64,000 nt of DNA from Siderastrea siderea. Lineage: Eukaryota; Cnidaria; Anthozoa; Scleractinia; Rhizangiidae. Made by a program: the position numbers and the translations under genes. The stretch is taken from assembly GCA_964030785.1 (NCBI GenBank), contig OZ034972.1, positions 16,463,183 to 16,527,182 on the forward strand, given 5' to 3'. Positions 22,584 through 33,749 of this stretch are shown here, piece by piece. The notes under the pieces were generated by a model. The model searched no databases. It saw nothing but the letters and a program-made list of their open reading frames with translations, and was not told where the DNA came from. Position 1 is the stretch's first letter. Each line of letters opens with the position of its first letter.

Positions 22584-23013
22584 TACCGTATTTACTAGAT
22601 CAAGCGCCTCCCCTGTTTAAGTGCCACCCCCACTTAAGAGCTGCATATGAGAGCAAAAGTAATAAAGAGCCCCACCCTCGAATAAGCACCGGGTTCATTC
22701 ACATCAATGCGGCGCTTAATCCAAGCATGATCAGACTGAACTGTTGAACAGAGCCAAACTAAAAAGCAAGTATGGTACAACTCAGTTTAAACCAGCCTCG
22801 GAAATTTATTCTCCTGTATTTCAATGTTCTTCAGTTCGAAGTGGGTATATTTCATTATTTTTTTGTTGACATTTGCTTGTTATCGTTTACAAAATTATGT
22901 TATGATTTTTTTAAAGAGTACCACCCTCAAATAAACCCCGCCCAAATAAACTCCCCATTTGAAACACTAAAAATTTAAAGAGCGCTGTGGCGTTTAATCG
23001 AGTAAACACGGTA
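22584..23013. mobile_element. MITE with TACCGTATTTACT-type ends
   Basis: The left end (TACCGTATTTACTAGATCAA) and the right end (complement TACCGTGTTTACTCGATTAA) form terminal inverted repeats of about 28 bp. A TA at each end may be the target duplication. The inside is rich in CCCC and AATAA blocks with no coding frame. Confidence 0.65.
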
Positions 23014-23370
23014 ATTTCCCTTGATTTTGATTCCGTTCCAAATTAAGGGAGGAAATAACATCACAGTACATGCAGCATTTGAGGAGTATTCACCATGAGA
23101 TGCAAGACCTCCTTTTAGACCAGATAAACATTTTATTTTTTGTCAGCCAGTCTAGATTCTGACAGAAAAATACTATGCATATATTAGATGATTTTGGTTA
23201 GTCACGACTGCATAAAAATACTCCTTCCAATGGTCACCTACATTTTCCTTTTTTTTCCCACTTCCTACTTTTTTCAATCTTACCCTATGCACGCACAAAA
23301 AGCAAGACATGAGGCAAGGTGCTTTGGTATTCTGAAAAGATTAAAAATCATCAAATGGCATGGGGAAACA

Positions 23371-24083
23371 TGCAAAGGGGTTGGTACAAAATGTGGACCC
23401 CCATTTGGACCCCATCTGGACCCCCGTCTGGAGCCCAATTTTTTCTGCAAAAAATCATAGTTTGGCAAATGCTCAGGACACTTTTTGTGGAAATATGAAT
23501 AATTGCCCCTGCAAGGTTTAAAACCAGAGAAGGCATAGTTGCAGGAAGATTCATTTATTCATTTACCTTTACCTTTCTTTACATGGTTAAAACATCAGGC
23601 CTGTTCAAATGATAATAAATTAAAAATAATTAGCATAATCTACGACATATCAACTTACACTTACTTATTGTCTTTGCTAAACTAAAAGTGTAAATTCTAA
23701 ATACCAACAATATAACTACTAGAATTACTTGTTAATTAATTAATTAATTAATAGCAATAATTTGTACAAAGGGGTGCTAGCCTGAGAAAACAGCCGACAT
23801 TTCGCGAGGTCACCACTTGAACCCTCACAAAACGACATCTGCGTAACGAGCACAGAAATTGCACACTGATGACGTATCACTACCAAGATCTAGGTAGTGC
23901 TTCTGATTGGTTGAAATGAAATTCCCTTGCATTCCAACCAATCAGAAGCACTACCTAGATCTGGGTAGTGATGCGTCATTAGTATCCAGATGGGGGTCCA
24001 GAAGGGGGTCCAGAAGGGGTCCACAGGGGGTCCAGATGGGGGTCCAAAGGGGGGATCCCCGTTTTGTACCGACCCCATGCAAA
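23371..24083. mobile_element. foldback element with GGACCCCC minisatellite arms
   Basis: The left arm (23371-23436) reads TGCAAAGGGGTTGGTACAAAA and then repeats of TGGACCCCCATT type. The right arm (about 23988-24083) is the reverse complement of the same arrangement, with GGGGGTCCAGAA-type repeats. The centre holds an unrelated hairpin (23871-23977). No protein is encoded. Confidence 0.6.
23871..23977. repeat. near-perfect hairpin inside the foldback element
   Basis: Arms 23871-23919 and 23929-23977 pair almost perfectly. They start GACGTATCACTACC and include GCTTCTGATTGGTTG. The loop is about 9 bp. It is a separate small palindromic insertion. Confidence 0.7.
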
Positions 24084-24393
24084 GAGTCATTGTCAAATGA
24101 ATAATTCTAAGACTAATAGCTGCTTGATGATAATTCAACCTAAACAATTCAACTTTTGTATCAAGGCTAAAATTAACTATATTTAGTACGAGAATTTCTC
24201 TTTGGTGAATCCAAATAACGTGAATCTAATCATAATTCAAGTTTTTTAAGCTAAAATTACAGTTGACATTCACAAGAAGGAGACTTTGCTTGGTGAATAA
24301 TTCGGGGACAAGTCAGTAATGACGCCAGTTGCCAAAATGTCCACCCTTTGCTGTCCAGGATACCTGATAAAATTTCTGTATGATTTGAAGCAG

Positions 24394-25530
24394 CTACTTT
24401 GTTTTAATGAAAAACTTTTTTATCTGAGGTCGGAGTTCGAGTATTTTTTGTTTCGTCTCCTGAGAAATGTAACACTGGAACACATACAGTTCCCTAAGTT
24501 TGAGACACTTGGTGACCAGATATATCAATGCGTGCTCCAGTTCTGCACTGCTTGTGGTGCTGATAGAAAGTCTTTCCAATGTTTCACTGTAGTTTTCTGC
24601 GGCGAAATAAACTTGTGAAACAACTCTTGACATAACTTCTAGTCTCAAGTTCTTCACGGGTACTTCTGGTTTTAAGATAGCGTCCACTTTAAACATAGGA
24701 CACGAGCAGTCAAACGCTAGCGTGACTCGGAGCAAAGGAAGCTTTTGCCTAACGTTTTGCCAAATTTCTGAAGTTATATCTTTTCCAAACTTTTCTTCCC
24801 GTCGGCAATCAATAGAGAGATGTTGTAGCTTAGCTCGATCATCCTCAGTAAGCGATAGCATAATCTCCTCTGTGACACTTGTATGGTGAAGAGCAAGAGA
24901 CTTCAACTTCCGGCACTTGTTAACGACATTTTCTATGCAACCGGAAGTGACTTTACAAACAAGGGCAGCGTTTTGAATATTCAGTGACTCCAAATCACGA
25001 TTGTTTTCTGCCAAAAGGTTTATTAAATCATCGCTGTAAGCAATCGGTAGTTTGCTAAGATCCACTGACTTCAAAGGGGTTTGAACTTCACAGTCGTTTT
25101 TAGGCTTGTCGAACAAATCTCGCAAACAGTCGATGAATTCATGTCCTGCGTAAAACAAAGGGTTCTCCCCAAGAAACTTGACGCTAAATTTCTCGAGCCT
25201 TCGCACTTCCATGGCACTTAGCATGCGAATAAATGTGCAGGCACTGTCTCTGTTGATTTTGTCTTCTTGTCGGCAGTGAATTTCCACTTCCCTTAAGTAC
25301 TGTCCGTGGTTTTCCAGGCACTTGCCGTATTTGAACTCCTCAGAATCGATGAATTTGAATTGAAATGTCTGCCATAACACCGGGGAATTAAAACATTCTC
25401 GCCACTGTTTACAGGTTAGTGAAGCTGCTAATCTTTCAGACAGCTTCAGAAAAGAAAATATTCGCACAACAATGTGCTCAGGCAAATTTCCATCTAATAT
25501 CCTCCATCGATCAAACACGGAGCGTAACAG
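24394..25530 (-). CDS. F-box/LRR-like protein (FBXO39-like)
   Basis: The frame encodes about 378 residues ending at TAG (24394-24396). An F-box lies at about residues 15-60: L-P-E-H-I-V-V-R-I-F-S-F-L, then T-C-K-Q-W-R, then V-L-W, the usual SKP1-binding pattern. It is followed by leucine-rich-repeat-like segments (L-K-S-V-D-L-S, L-E-S-L-N-I-Q, L-K-S-L-A-L-H, L-E-R-L-S-I-S, L-R-E-L-Y-V). F-box proteins are substrate adaptors of SCF ubiquitin ligases; the LRR side would choose the substrate. The overall plan is close to FBXO39-type proteins. There is no ATG at the front of the frame. A TAG lies just upstream, and CTTGCAG at 25536-25531 is a good splice acceptor, so a short upstream exon with the start codon is expected above 25536; it was not found. 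Confidence 0.8.
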   Translation of the reverse strand: MLRSVFDRWRILDGNLPEHIVVRIFSFLKLSERLAASLTCKQWRECFNSPVLWQTFQFKFIDSEEFKYGKCLENHGQYLREVEIHCRQEDKINRDSACTFIRMLSAMEVRRLEKFSVKFLGENPLFYAGHEFIDCLRDLFDKPKNDCEVQTPLKSVDLSKLPIAYSDDLINLLAENNRDLESLNIQNAALVCKVTSGCIENVVNKCRKLKSLALHHTSVTEEIMLSLTEDDRAKLQHLSIDCRREEKFGKDITSEIWQNVRQKLPLLRVTLAFDCSCPMFKVDAILKPEVPVKNLRLEVMSRVVSQVYFAAENYSETLERLSISTTSSAELEHALIYLVTKCLKLRELYVFQCYISQETKQKILELRPQIKKFFIKTK

Positions 25531-26720
25531 CTGCAAGTTATGACGCTAACCGTGTTGTTCCGATGAAAGAATTTGAACGCTTTACCTCATTAATATTCAA
25601 ATACCATGATTCTATTATGACCTCGTGACTTAAGAAAAGATATTACAACTTGTTCTATTTTTAAATTCGAAATCAGCGAAATCAGCAAATCTACTTATTG
25701 ACCTCATTGTCCCATTTCGGGTGGAGGGGAGACGAAAACATATGGAGCTCCATTTCCGCCAAAATTCGATGTTTATATTTGACATTCGACTTGTTGCATT
25801 TTATGCTATATTATACAAGGCGTCATTCAACTTTGTTGATTTCTGGTTCAACCTTTCCCATTGCAAATGGTACTTTACGTTTTTGACATTCAACATTACG
25901 AATTTGGCATGCTAAATTGACGATTTCTCCTCTTTCTTATAAGAATGTCAACCATGGGCATTTAACTTTCGAAGTTTCGTTTTCAACACCTTAGATTACG
26001 TCTCGATTTTGATACTACGACGTTGCGACATCCAACCTCTTGTATTCGGCTTCGTTTGACATCCTTCCGCAATCCAACAAGGGATAACATCGCGGGCGCA
26101 GCTAGCCCCCGCCCCCTCCCCAAGGTGGAAGTTGGCAACAATCCCTCCAGTAGAGTGGAGTAGCGAGAATTTACCCTACCCCATGACGGTCAAATGTTTG
26201 TCGTTTCAACATGGCGGAAGGAACGAAGTAAACGCTGTTCTAAACCATTTTGTGTAATTTCTGCAATGACTACAGAATGAAGTAAGTAACCATTTGTTTT
26301 TCTTATATATTGTGCTTACCTGCATTGACATATTTATAGATAAAGTAATTTTTTTATGATTGAATACGTCTTTGACCTTGTTGCGTTCGATGTTTACTAA
26401 TACCGTGTTATTTACTCTTATCCGTCTCTTGTCATCCTCGTTCCTTTTGGATTTTTGGTATCTATTTCGTATTTTTTTGAAGCAAAGCATTATTCTTAGG
26501 TTTTAAGGCAATAGTATGTTGCAAGTTTAAAAAAGACTCAAAATGTTACGTTGCTATTCTTGTATGTAACGGGAGACTATGTAAAATTCCCAGGCCAAAA
26601 CATCCGAATTAAGAAATTTTCCTTTCCTTAATAATATGTAAATATCATTAATGAGCTTAACAGGTTACTGGTGGGCTCCTGGTATTATTGAATAAATTAT
26701 ATGTGTGCTTCAGTCAACAG

Positions 26721-27132
26721 ATGTCAGCTGACATACCCTATTTGTGTGATGCTATAACAGATATCATAAGGGATCTTGACAGATTTGAAGCGACGGGGGT
26801 TCCATCAAATGACCTTCAGCCTTTAATCAGTAAACTTGATTTTGTGCAAAGAATAGCTGTTACCCTGGATGTGGATGAAGTGGTTACAGAGTATGTTGGG
26901 TCTGCCTACAGGAAGTTAGTCGAGAGTGAACAAAGTAATCAATTGCAAGCTGGATACCAAGCTCCATTGAACTGTAGTGGAGGACGAGGAAGACCGTCTT
27001 TTGAAATAAGTGAGGAGCAGCTACAATTTTTGCTTGAACAAGGTTTTCAAGTAAAGGACATAAGTAGCATTCTTGGGGTTAGTTGCAGGACTGTCGCGAG
27101 GAGGATGTCAAGCTTTGGCTTGAGTGTATCAG
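26721..27132 (+). CDS. N-terminal helix-turn-helix exon of an integrase-type transposase (left arm)
   Basis: An acceptor (GTGCTTCAG) lies 7 bp before ATG at 26721. The frame gives about 137 residues: an N-terminal helical part, then G-R-G-R-P-S-F-E-I-S, then a helix-turn-helix with F-L-L-E-Q-G-F-Q-V-K-D-I and I-L-G-V-S-C-R-T-V-A-R-R-M. A donor follows directly (CAG|GTACTA). This combination is typical of the DNA-binding front part of eukaryotic DDE integrase-core proteins that come from DNA transposons (IS3EU/Ginger-like; the exact group is my inference). The catalytic exon is absent, so the copy cannot be active alone. Confidence 0.6.
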
Positions 27133-27995
27133 GTACTAAACTGTACATGTGCAAGTGTACAACATTGACAATTCATGTAAAATGTTATTGTCACACTGTC
27201 AGCCCAGTCAAAATGTTTGTTAGTAGTTGGCAAGATGCCTGGAGTAGTAGGCAGCAGGAGTCAAAGCCTTTTCACCAATGACTGCTGTGCCTTGCATACA
27301 AGGGAGATCCGCAGACATGCTCCCTGAAAAATGTTGAAAATATTTGCTTCAAATAACTCTAGTGCATTTTGGAGGGATAAAATCAGCTTCTATTTTATAG
27401 CTTTTAAATAACACTTATGAAGAGCATTTTTTCAAATCCCAGTTGTTTTCCACTAGAAGGTTTAGGCAAGTACCATTACTTGCTAACAATGTAAATTTAA
27501 AAAAATGTATATATAAAATTATAAACGATCATCGCTTAGTGCGTGAAACTCGAGTTACAATTACTTTCTATCTTTAAATTTGTATTTAACTCTGCATATT
27601 CATGCATAGAGCACTCCTAGGATAAGTGAAACAATCTCTTCATTGTTTATTCGTTTATAATTTTATATATACATTTTTAATAAAAATTAATTTAAAAAAA
27701 TAGAATAAATAAAAAAATAAATAAATAAAATAAAATAGAAGCTGATTTTATCCCCCCAAAATGCACTAGAGTTATTTGAAGCAAATATTTTCAACATTTT
27801 TCGGGGAGCATGTCTGCGGATCTCCCTTGTACGCAAGGCACAGCAGTCATTGGTGAAAAGGCTTTGACTCCTGCTGCCTACTATTCCAGGCATCTTGCCA
27901 ACTACTTACAAACATTTTGACTGGGCTGACAGTGTGACAATAACATTTTACATGAATTGTCAATGTTGTACACTTGCACATGTACAGTTTAGTAC

Positions 27996-28404
27996 CTGTT
28001 ACACTCAAGCCAATGCTTGACATCCTCCTCTCGACAGTCCTGCAACTAACCCCAAGAATGCTACTTATGTCCTTTACTTGAAAACCTTGTTCAAGCAAAA
28101 ATTGTAGCCTCCTCACTTATTTCAAAAGACGGTCTTCCTCGTCCTCCACTACAGTTCAATGGAGCTTGGTATCCAGCTTGCAAATGATTACTTTGTTCAC
28201 TCTCGACTAACTTCCTGTAGGCAGACCCAACATACTCTGTAACCACTTCATCCACATCCAGGGTAACAGCTATTCTTTGCACAAAATCAAGTTTACTGAT
28301 TAAAGGCTGAAGGTCATTTGATGGACCCCCGTCGCTTCAAATCTGTCAAGATCCCTTATGATATCTGTTATAGCATCACACAAATAGGGTATGTCAGCTG
28401 ACAT
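27996..28404 (-). pseudogene. transposase helix-turn-helix exon, mirror copy (right arm)
   Basis: This is the reverse-oriented counterpart of 26721-27132 with the same ATG, intron donor and helix-turn-helix. Small changes break it: a missing base near E-I-S-E-E causes a frameshift, splitting the frame at about 28100, and another difference lies near 28325. It is therefore more decayed than the left copy. Confidence 0.65.
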
Positions 28405-28713
28405 CTGTTGACTGAAGCACACATATAATTTATTCAATAATACCAGGAGCCCACCAGTAACCTGTTAAGCTCATTAATGATATTTACATATTATTAAGGA
28501 AAGGAAAATTTCTTAATTCGGATGTTTTGGCCTGGGAATTTTACATAGTCTCTCGTTACATACAAGAATAGCAACGTAACATTTTGAGTCTTTTTTAAAC
28601 TTGCAACATACTATTGCCTTAAAACCTAAGAATAATGCTTTGCTTCAAAAAAATACGAAATAGATACCAAAAATCCAAAAGGAACGAGGATGACAAGAGA
28701 CGGATAAGAGTAA

Positions 28714-29635
28714 TGCATCAGTCAATTCCAGCTGCGCCCATCCCCCCCCGGGCAACTGCGGGGCATTTGCGTGCCTTGTCAGTCCCGGGGGTGGGGCATT
28801 AGCAAATTTGGCACGGCCCGGGGGTCGGACATTTGCCTACCCCCGGGCTTTTGACACACACGTGGTTTCCGACTCGAAATCCAAACATGAAGGATTTTAT
28901 CGCAAAGGACCGGCAGTTCGTCGCAGATTGGATCGTCTGTTAAGGACTGGACAAACTTGTAGAGGTTTTCTCGATTTTATGCATTTCTTCATTGCTTATC
29001 AAGGCACAACTATCACTTAATATAGCGAGATCGATCGGGAACGATCAACGTGAATCGACGTACGCATTCTTCTTAAGGATTTAAATAAAATTTTGCCGCG
29101 ATGATTCTTAAATTCTAAACATGTGTATAGGGATCGTCGTTTTATACTTTTGCATATTATTAAAATATTACAACAGATGACGTTACAACAGACTTTTATA
29201 ATGTCAAGATTTTTGTTTACTAGCGAACTGTTTAAAACAAAACATTAAAGTAACAATCAACTATCAGGTAGTACTGTTGTCTGTGAAGTATTAAAATATC
29301 ATCATTTGGCATTTATACTAACTTTATAAACATCGGATAGTGCCGTTACAAACAATAGAAGACGGAGAGGTAGGCCTACAGAAATGAAAAATCACACATA
29401 AAAATGCTGAAAGTGGTATTATTGTGCAGTGAATGAAAACTGCTGCAGTGTTGATTGGGGACGTACGATCCCGGGGGCCGGGCATTTGCCCTCTTCCTTC
29501 GTCCACACCGCAGGGCATTTGGCAGCTAAAGTGTCCCCACCCCCGGGAATTTGCCATCCGAGAGAAAAAAAATGCTAATGCTCGGGGGTTAGCCCGGGGG
29601 GGGGGGCATGGGCGCAGCTGGAATTGACTGATGCA
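28714..29635. mobile_element. PIF/Harbinger-like MITE (TAA duplication), inserted in the palindrome arm
   Basis: Terminal inverted repeats TGCATCAGTCAATTCCAGCT... pair over about 28 bp. TAA flanks both ends (28711-28713 and 29636-29638). The mirror arm of the palindrome preserves the empty site (GAGTAAATAACACGG near 26408), which proves the insertion and its TAA duplication. A 3-bp TWA duplication is typical of PIF/Harbinger. The interior is G/C-rich with CCCGGG blocks and GGGGCATTTG-type repeats and encodes no transposase. It resembles the element at 36297-37242. Confidence 0.75.
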
Positions 29636-30393
29636 TAAATAACACGGTATTAGTAAACATCGAACGCAACAAGGTCAAAGACGTATTCAATCATAAAAAA
29701 ATTAATTTATCTATAAATATGTCAATGCAGGTAAGCACAATATATAAGAAAAACAAATGGTTACTTACTTCATTCTGTAGTCATTGCAGAAATTACACAA
29801 AATGGTTTAGAACAGCGTTTACTTCGTTCCTTCCGCCATGTTGAAACGACAAACATTTGACCGTCATGGGGTAGGGTAAATTCTCGCTACTCCACTCTAC
29901 TGGAGGGATTGTTGCCAACTTCCACCTTGGGGAGGGGGCGGGGGCTAGCTGCGCCCGCGATGTTATCCCTTGTTGGATTGCGGAAGGATGTCAAACGAAG
30001 CCGAATACAAGAGGTTGGATGTCGCAACGTCGTAGTATCAAAATCGAGACGTAATCTAAGGTGTTGAAAACGAAACTTCGAAAGTTAAATGCCCATGGTT
30101 GACATTCTTATAAGAAAGAGGAGAAATCGTCAATTTAGCATGCCAAATTCGTAATGTTGAATGTCAAAAACGTAAAGTACCATTTGCAATGGGAAAGGTT
30201 GAGCCAGAAATCAACAAAGTTGAATGACGCCTTGTATAATATAGCATAAAATACAACAAGTCGAATGTCAAATATAAACATCGAATTTTGGCGGAAATGG
30301 AGCTCCATATCGAAGGCTTGGAAGCTTTCGCTTTAGCGTCGCTACCGGCACTGCAGAGTGAGTCCCGCCGTCGAATTTAAAGACCAAAACATT

Positions 30394-30660
30394 TCAGCGC
30401 GTGAAGAACCTGAAGAGCGCACTGTAATGAAGTAAAATGTCGGCGAATAAGCTTGACCAGCATTTCAATCTATTGGATATCTTTTGCTTGACTAGTGCGA
30501 TACCCAAGAAGGTCCTTGAATAATGATTTCTTTCATAAGCTTGACTGTTTTGGTACTGCCACGCGAAGGAGAGCATAAACCGCTTAGAGTCCTGGAGTTG
30601 TCTCGCACGTTTCACGAGATAAATAGCAAACAACACCAAAATAACCGGCCAGATGTAACT
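30394..30660 (-). other. open frame with one predicted membrane segment
   Basis: This minus-strand frame lies in apparently non-repetitive DNA between two transposons. It begins with a hydrophobic stretch (I-W-P-V-I-L-V-L-F-A-I-Y-L-V) followed by K-R-A-R, which looks like a single membrane span with a basic stop. About 70 further residues follow to a TGA at 30394-30396. No ATG opens it before the span; TTAATAGCAG at about 30662 could be a splice acceptor. It may be a last exon of an unknown membrane protein or a chance frame. No family was recognised. Confidence 0.25.
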
Positions 30661-31162
30661 GCTATTAATTTTTTAAGGCCAAGAAAGTAAATGAAGGCCC
30701 AAGCTGGCCGTATCGGCGCGGATGTAGTCGGATTTCAATTCACTGTGAAAAAATCCTGATTTTAGATGGCATAGAAAATGGCGGATTTCTCACTCGATGC
30801 GCGCAAAGCACTGTGGGTGACTAGGATCCTTTAAAGTGCCACTGGGACCAGAATTTTGGTATTCCATATTTTTACATTTTTGAACATAGTTTGTGGTTCT
30901 TAGTTACCATGCCAAATTTCAACTTATTACGACGACTGGAAGTCGCTTTTTTCGGACGGTTTTTGTCGAGATTTTGCGGCCGCCATTACTAGCCCTTGTT
31001 CCGGAAGCTGGCTTGCGAATGAGCGGAAGTGACGTCAGAGGCTCACCTCAAACCTAGTGCCTTCACATGGTTACTTACCACGGGAAAGTAAATTGTCCTC
31101 GAGGAAAGATTTCTTGCCAAGTGTTTGTTGCTCGACTTTGAAATCTTCCTTGCTGCAGTAGT

Positions 31163-31480
31163 AATGAGAGGTAGCACTTGTGTTGTACAATGCTACAACA
31201 ATAAATCCAACCACCGAGCTGGTATTTTGCTTCATTGAAGCCCTGCGAACGGACCCGCAATGGAAAAAAGGACAGTGTTCGCACTCACACACAGTGCGAA
31301 TTTCAACCCGAGAGGCATTTTGATCATTTCACGGACGAGTTTTGCCAGAGGGCTGTTCATGTCGCAAGATCCCAGAGGTCGATCATTCCATTCCCCATTC
31401 CAACTATATGGAAAAAAGAACCGGAAAAAAAAACATTATCTGCGCGAACAAGACAAGAGGTAATTTACCTAATCTTATAA
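31163..31480 (+). pseudogene. THAP-domain transposase remnant (copy B)
   Basis: The frame opens M-R-G-S-T-C-V-V-Q-C, the normal start of a THAP finger (Met a few residues before Cys-x3-Cys). It continues with Y-N-N-K-S-N-H-R-A-G and the H-S-A-N-F part, but has an in-frame TGA after L-L-H, has lost the conserved Trp after E-K, and has changed the Cys-x2-His block. It is a clear pseudogene and confirms the frame of the copy A domain. Confidence 0.65.
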
Positions 31481-31921
31481 CGGAGTTGAAGTGATAGTTT
31501 GTTTCTTTTTCAACGCATCCACCATTGTGCAAAACTGATTTTCTTTTAACGTATTTTGAAATTTATTATCGTCGAGGAAAACCCCTTCAGTTCTGCCGTC
31601 TGCTAGCGCGAAGATCCTCGGCGAATGCAATCCTGACCGCCGTAATCTGCGATCAGGCTCTATTTTCGTTTCGCTCGGTGAAACATTCAGACGGGTAGTA
31701 GTAGGGAGGGAGGGCATGATTTCAGGTTATGACTGCCGTGATTAAGCTGATATAGTTTGTACTGCTTATCTTTTCCTTTTTTTAATTCCGCGTGTGTTAA
31801 TTTCAGAGCAGTAATCGCTTAGAAGCATGGACATTTATTTTATAACATACCATCCTGAATGTGGAGAAACTTTTCTCTCTTTATTCCCTGTCGGTGAACA
31901 GTCGATTGACATTATTGTTCG

Positions 31922-32284
31922 GGCAGTAGCAAAACTTAGGTTAGGTATTATTACAACCTATAAGAATTGAAAATGGAAGACATTCCACCCCTAAAATCCC
32001 TGAGCATCTGAGAAGTTGTCAATGCTGCAGCTCAAATGAAGTTGAAAACGAAGTACCCTTCCTCTTATCTTGCAATAGATATGATCCAATTAGAAAATCT
32101 TTAGTGGACGATATTATTAGTAAATATTCCGATTTCGAGTCTTAAAATTGTATTTCTCTTAAATAAAGAAATGGATCAATAGACACAAAAATTGTAAATT
32201 AATCGATTTTGCAACATTTTTTCTTTCTCTTTTCTATGTGCAATGGCATTTGTAATTGGGAATGCAAATAAAATGTTGTTGTTG
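31922..32284 (+). mobile_element. 5'-truncated LINE fragment with (TTG)n tail
   Basis: The fragment interrupts copy B: copy A has no counterpart. It is bordered by a possible 7-bp duplication TTGTTCG (31915-31921 and 32285-32291). It encodes a decayed non-LTR retrotransposon C terminus (C-S-S-N-E-V-E-N-E-V-P-F-L-L-S-C-N-R-Y-D) and ends in AATAAAATGTTGTTG repeats. Confidence 0.55.
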
Positions 32285-33749
32285 TTGTTCGAGATAAAGG
32301 CTTTAATAGATCGGATCATCGGTGCGTGGAAATTGAAGTTGGGAAAAAATATGGGTCAAATATCACACGCCTCTATTTGCCTAAGGGTTTAACAATGTTA
32401 TTTCTTTTACCTGTCATAGCAATCTTAGTAAATGAACTACTAAGAAAAATGATTAAATATCAAGTTATTTTTCGCAGCGAATGAGGCAAGCGAAAGCTTC
32501 GTTTCCTCGGCGGTCCGCATGTTGTTGTTGAGCAGCGGAAAATTTTCATTGTGCGCTTTTAATTTTCAATACAAATATTTAGATTCCGGTCACACAAGGC
32601 CTCCAGTTCTTGAAAAAAAAGGTTTTGATTTATTTCACCTCTTTCGGCTCAGAAAAAGAATTCTCTAAAAACTGTTTAAAATATTTAGCAGCTCCAAGCA
32701 CTTGTGTTTCAATGTGTTGAGCGACCACTGTACTATGATAGACACGATAAGCTGCCTGGCAGCTGACTACAACAATAACGGTTTTTCAAGAAAGATTCCC
32801 AGACTATGCCAAGAATGGCCAAAAATCTCAATGCTTTTTTTATAATATATAATGAACATAAACAACGGCAGACAAGGTATCGCTTCTTTTATTTTCTCCC
32901 ACACCAACATCGATCGACCCAAGGTTGAGAATTCGCGAGCATCAAAGTCTAAAGTTTTCATAGGTGTTTTGTCTAAATTTCCACAGCTTAAAAGATCAAT
33001 TCTTCGAATAGCCATGTCTATTTTGCCACAGGTTTACAGTGGATAAAAGTTACACAACCTACCTTGGAATGGACAACTTTATGATCGCTGTATAGCGGCT
33101 GAACAGCTGGCTGGAGAGCGCTATCCAAGCTTTGAACAACCGAGATGAAGCGATAAATTTTATCCACCGGATAGCGACTTATCCGTTGAAAAAGAGTTAT
33201 CCACTTTTTGAGCAACTGGGGCCTGAACTGCAATCATTGTCTAAGCATATTTCGCTTATGTTTTGAACTCCCGCCAAAATAACTCAAATAATATTGTCAA
33301 CAAACCTTTTGTTTACAAGATTATTAGTTGAAACCTCACATCAGTTCTTGGATCGTACGGTAAGAAAAATTCTTCATTTGCCGAATGAAACGAATCCTCA
33401 GAGGCTTCGGAAGATAAAGACTGTTCCGAATCGTAGAAATACTCTTCGGAGGTTTCGCAGTCGACGGTAGACATCTTCAGTCAAAACACAAGGAAACGCG
33501 ACTGAGGTGAGCCTCTGACGTCACAAGCTATTAAATTGCGCAATCACCCAGGAACACGTTTTCAGTAATGGCGGACACATTTTACGCGACTTTGGAGCTA
33601 AAAAATATTAGGATGGAAGGTTTGTTGTTCAGTTTTCTGGTGAAATATGAACAAAACGCGATATTCTGTGACAGAATTTGGCGGAAATAAACCTATGAAT
33701 TTTCGTCTCAGTGGCACTTTAAGTTAAATATATTAAGTGTTGGGCATGC

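Larger units (their letters stand above)
25740..30310. mobile_element. giant palindrome: two inverted half-copies of an integrase-type transposon
   Basis: The left arm (25740-27398, about 1659 bp) and the right arm (27731-30310, with a 925-bp later insertion removed) are reverse complements with few differences. The outer ends read ATATGGAGCTCCATTTCCGC. The loop (27399-27730) is A/T-rich. Each arm carries the same coding exon reading inward, so the arms are two 5' halves joined tail to tail rather than ordinary terminal repeats. A flanking duplication could not be settled, because GGAGCTCC at the end is itself palindromic. Confidence 0.75.
30835..33718. mobile_element. Kolobok-like DNA transposon copy B (THAP remnant, TTAA TSD)
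   Basis: This is the reverse-oriented sister of copy A. It starts AGTGCCACTGGGACC and ends GTCTCAGTGGCACT, with TTAA at 30831-30834 and 33719-33722. It is about 2.9 kb, including a 363-bp LINE fragment at 31922-32284, and it lacks the tandem dimer nested in copy A. A THAP remnant lies near its left end on the plus strand. The two copies differ by many substitutions and indels, so they are old. Confidence 0.7.
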
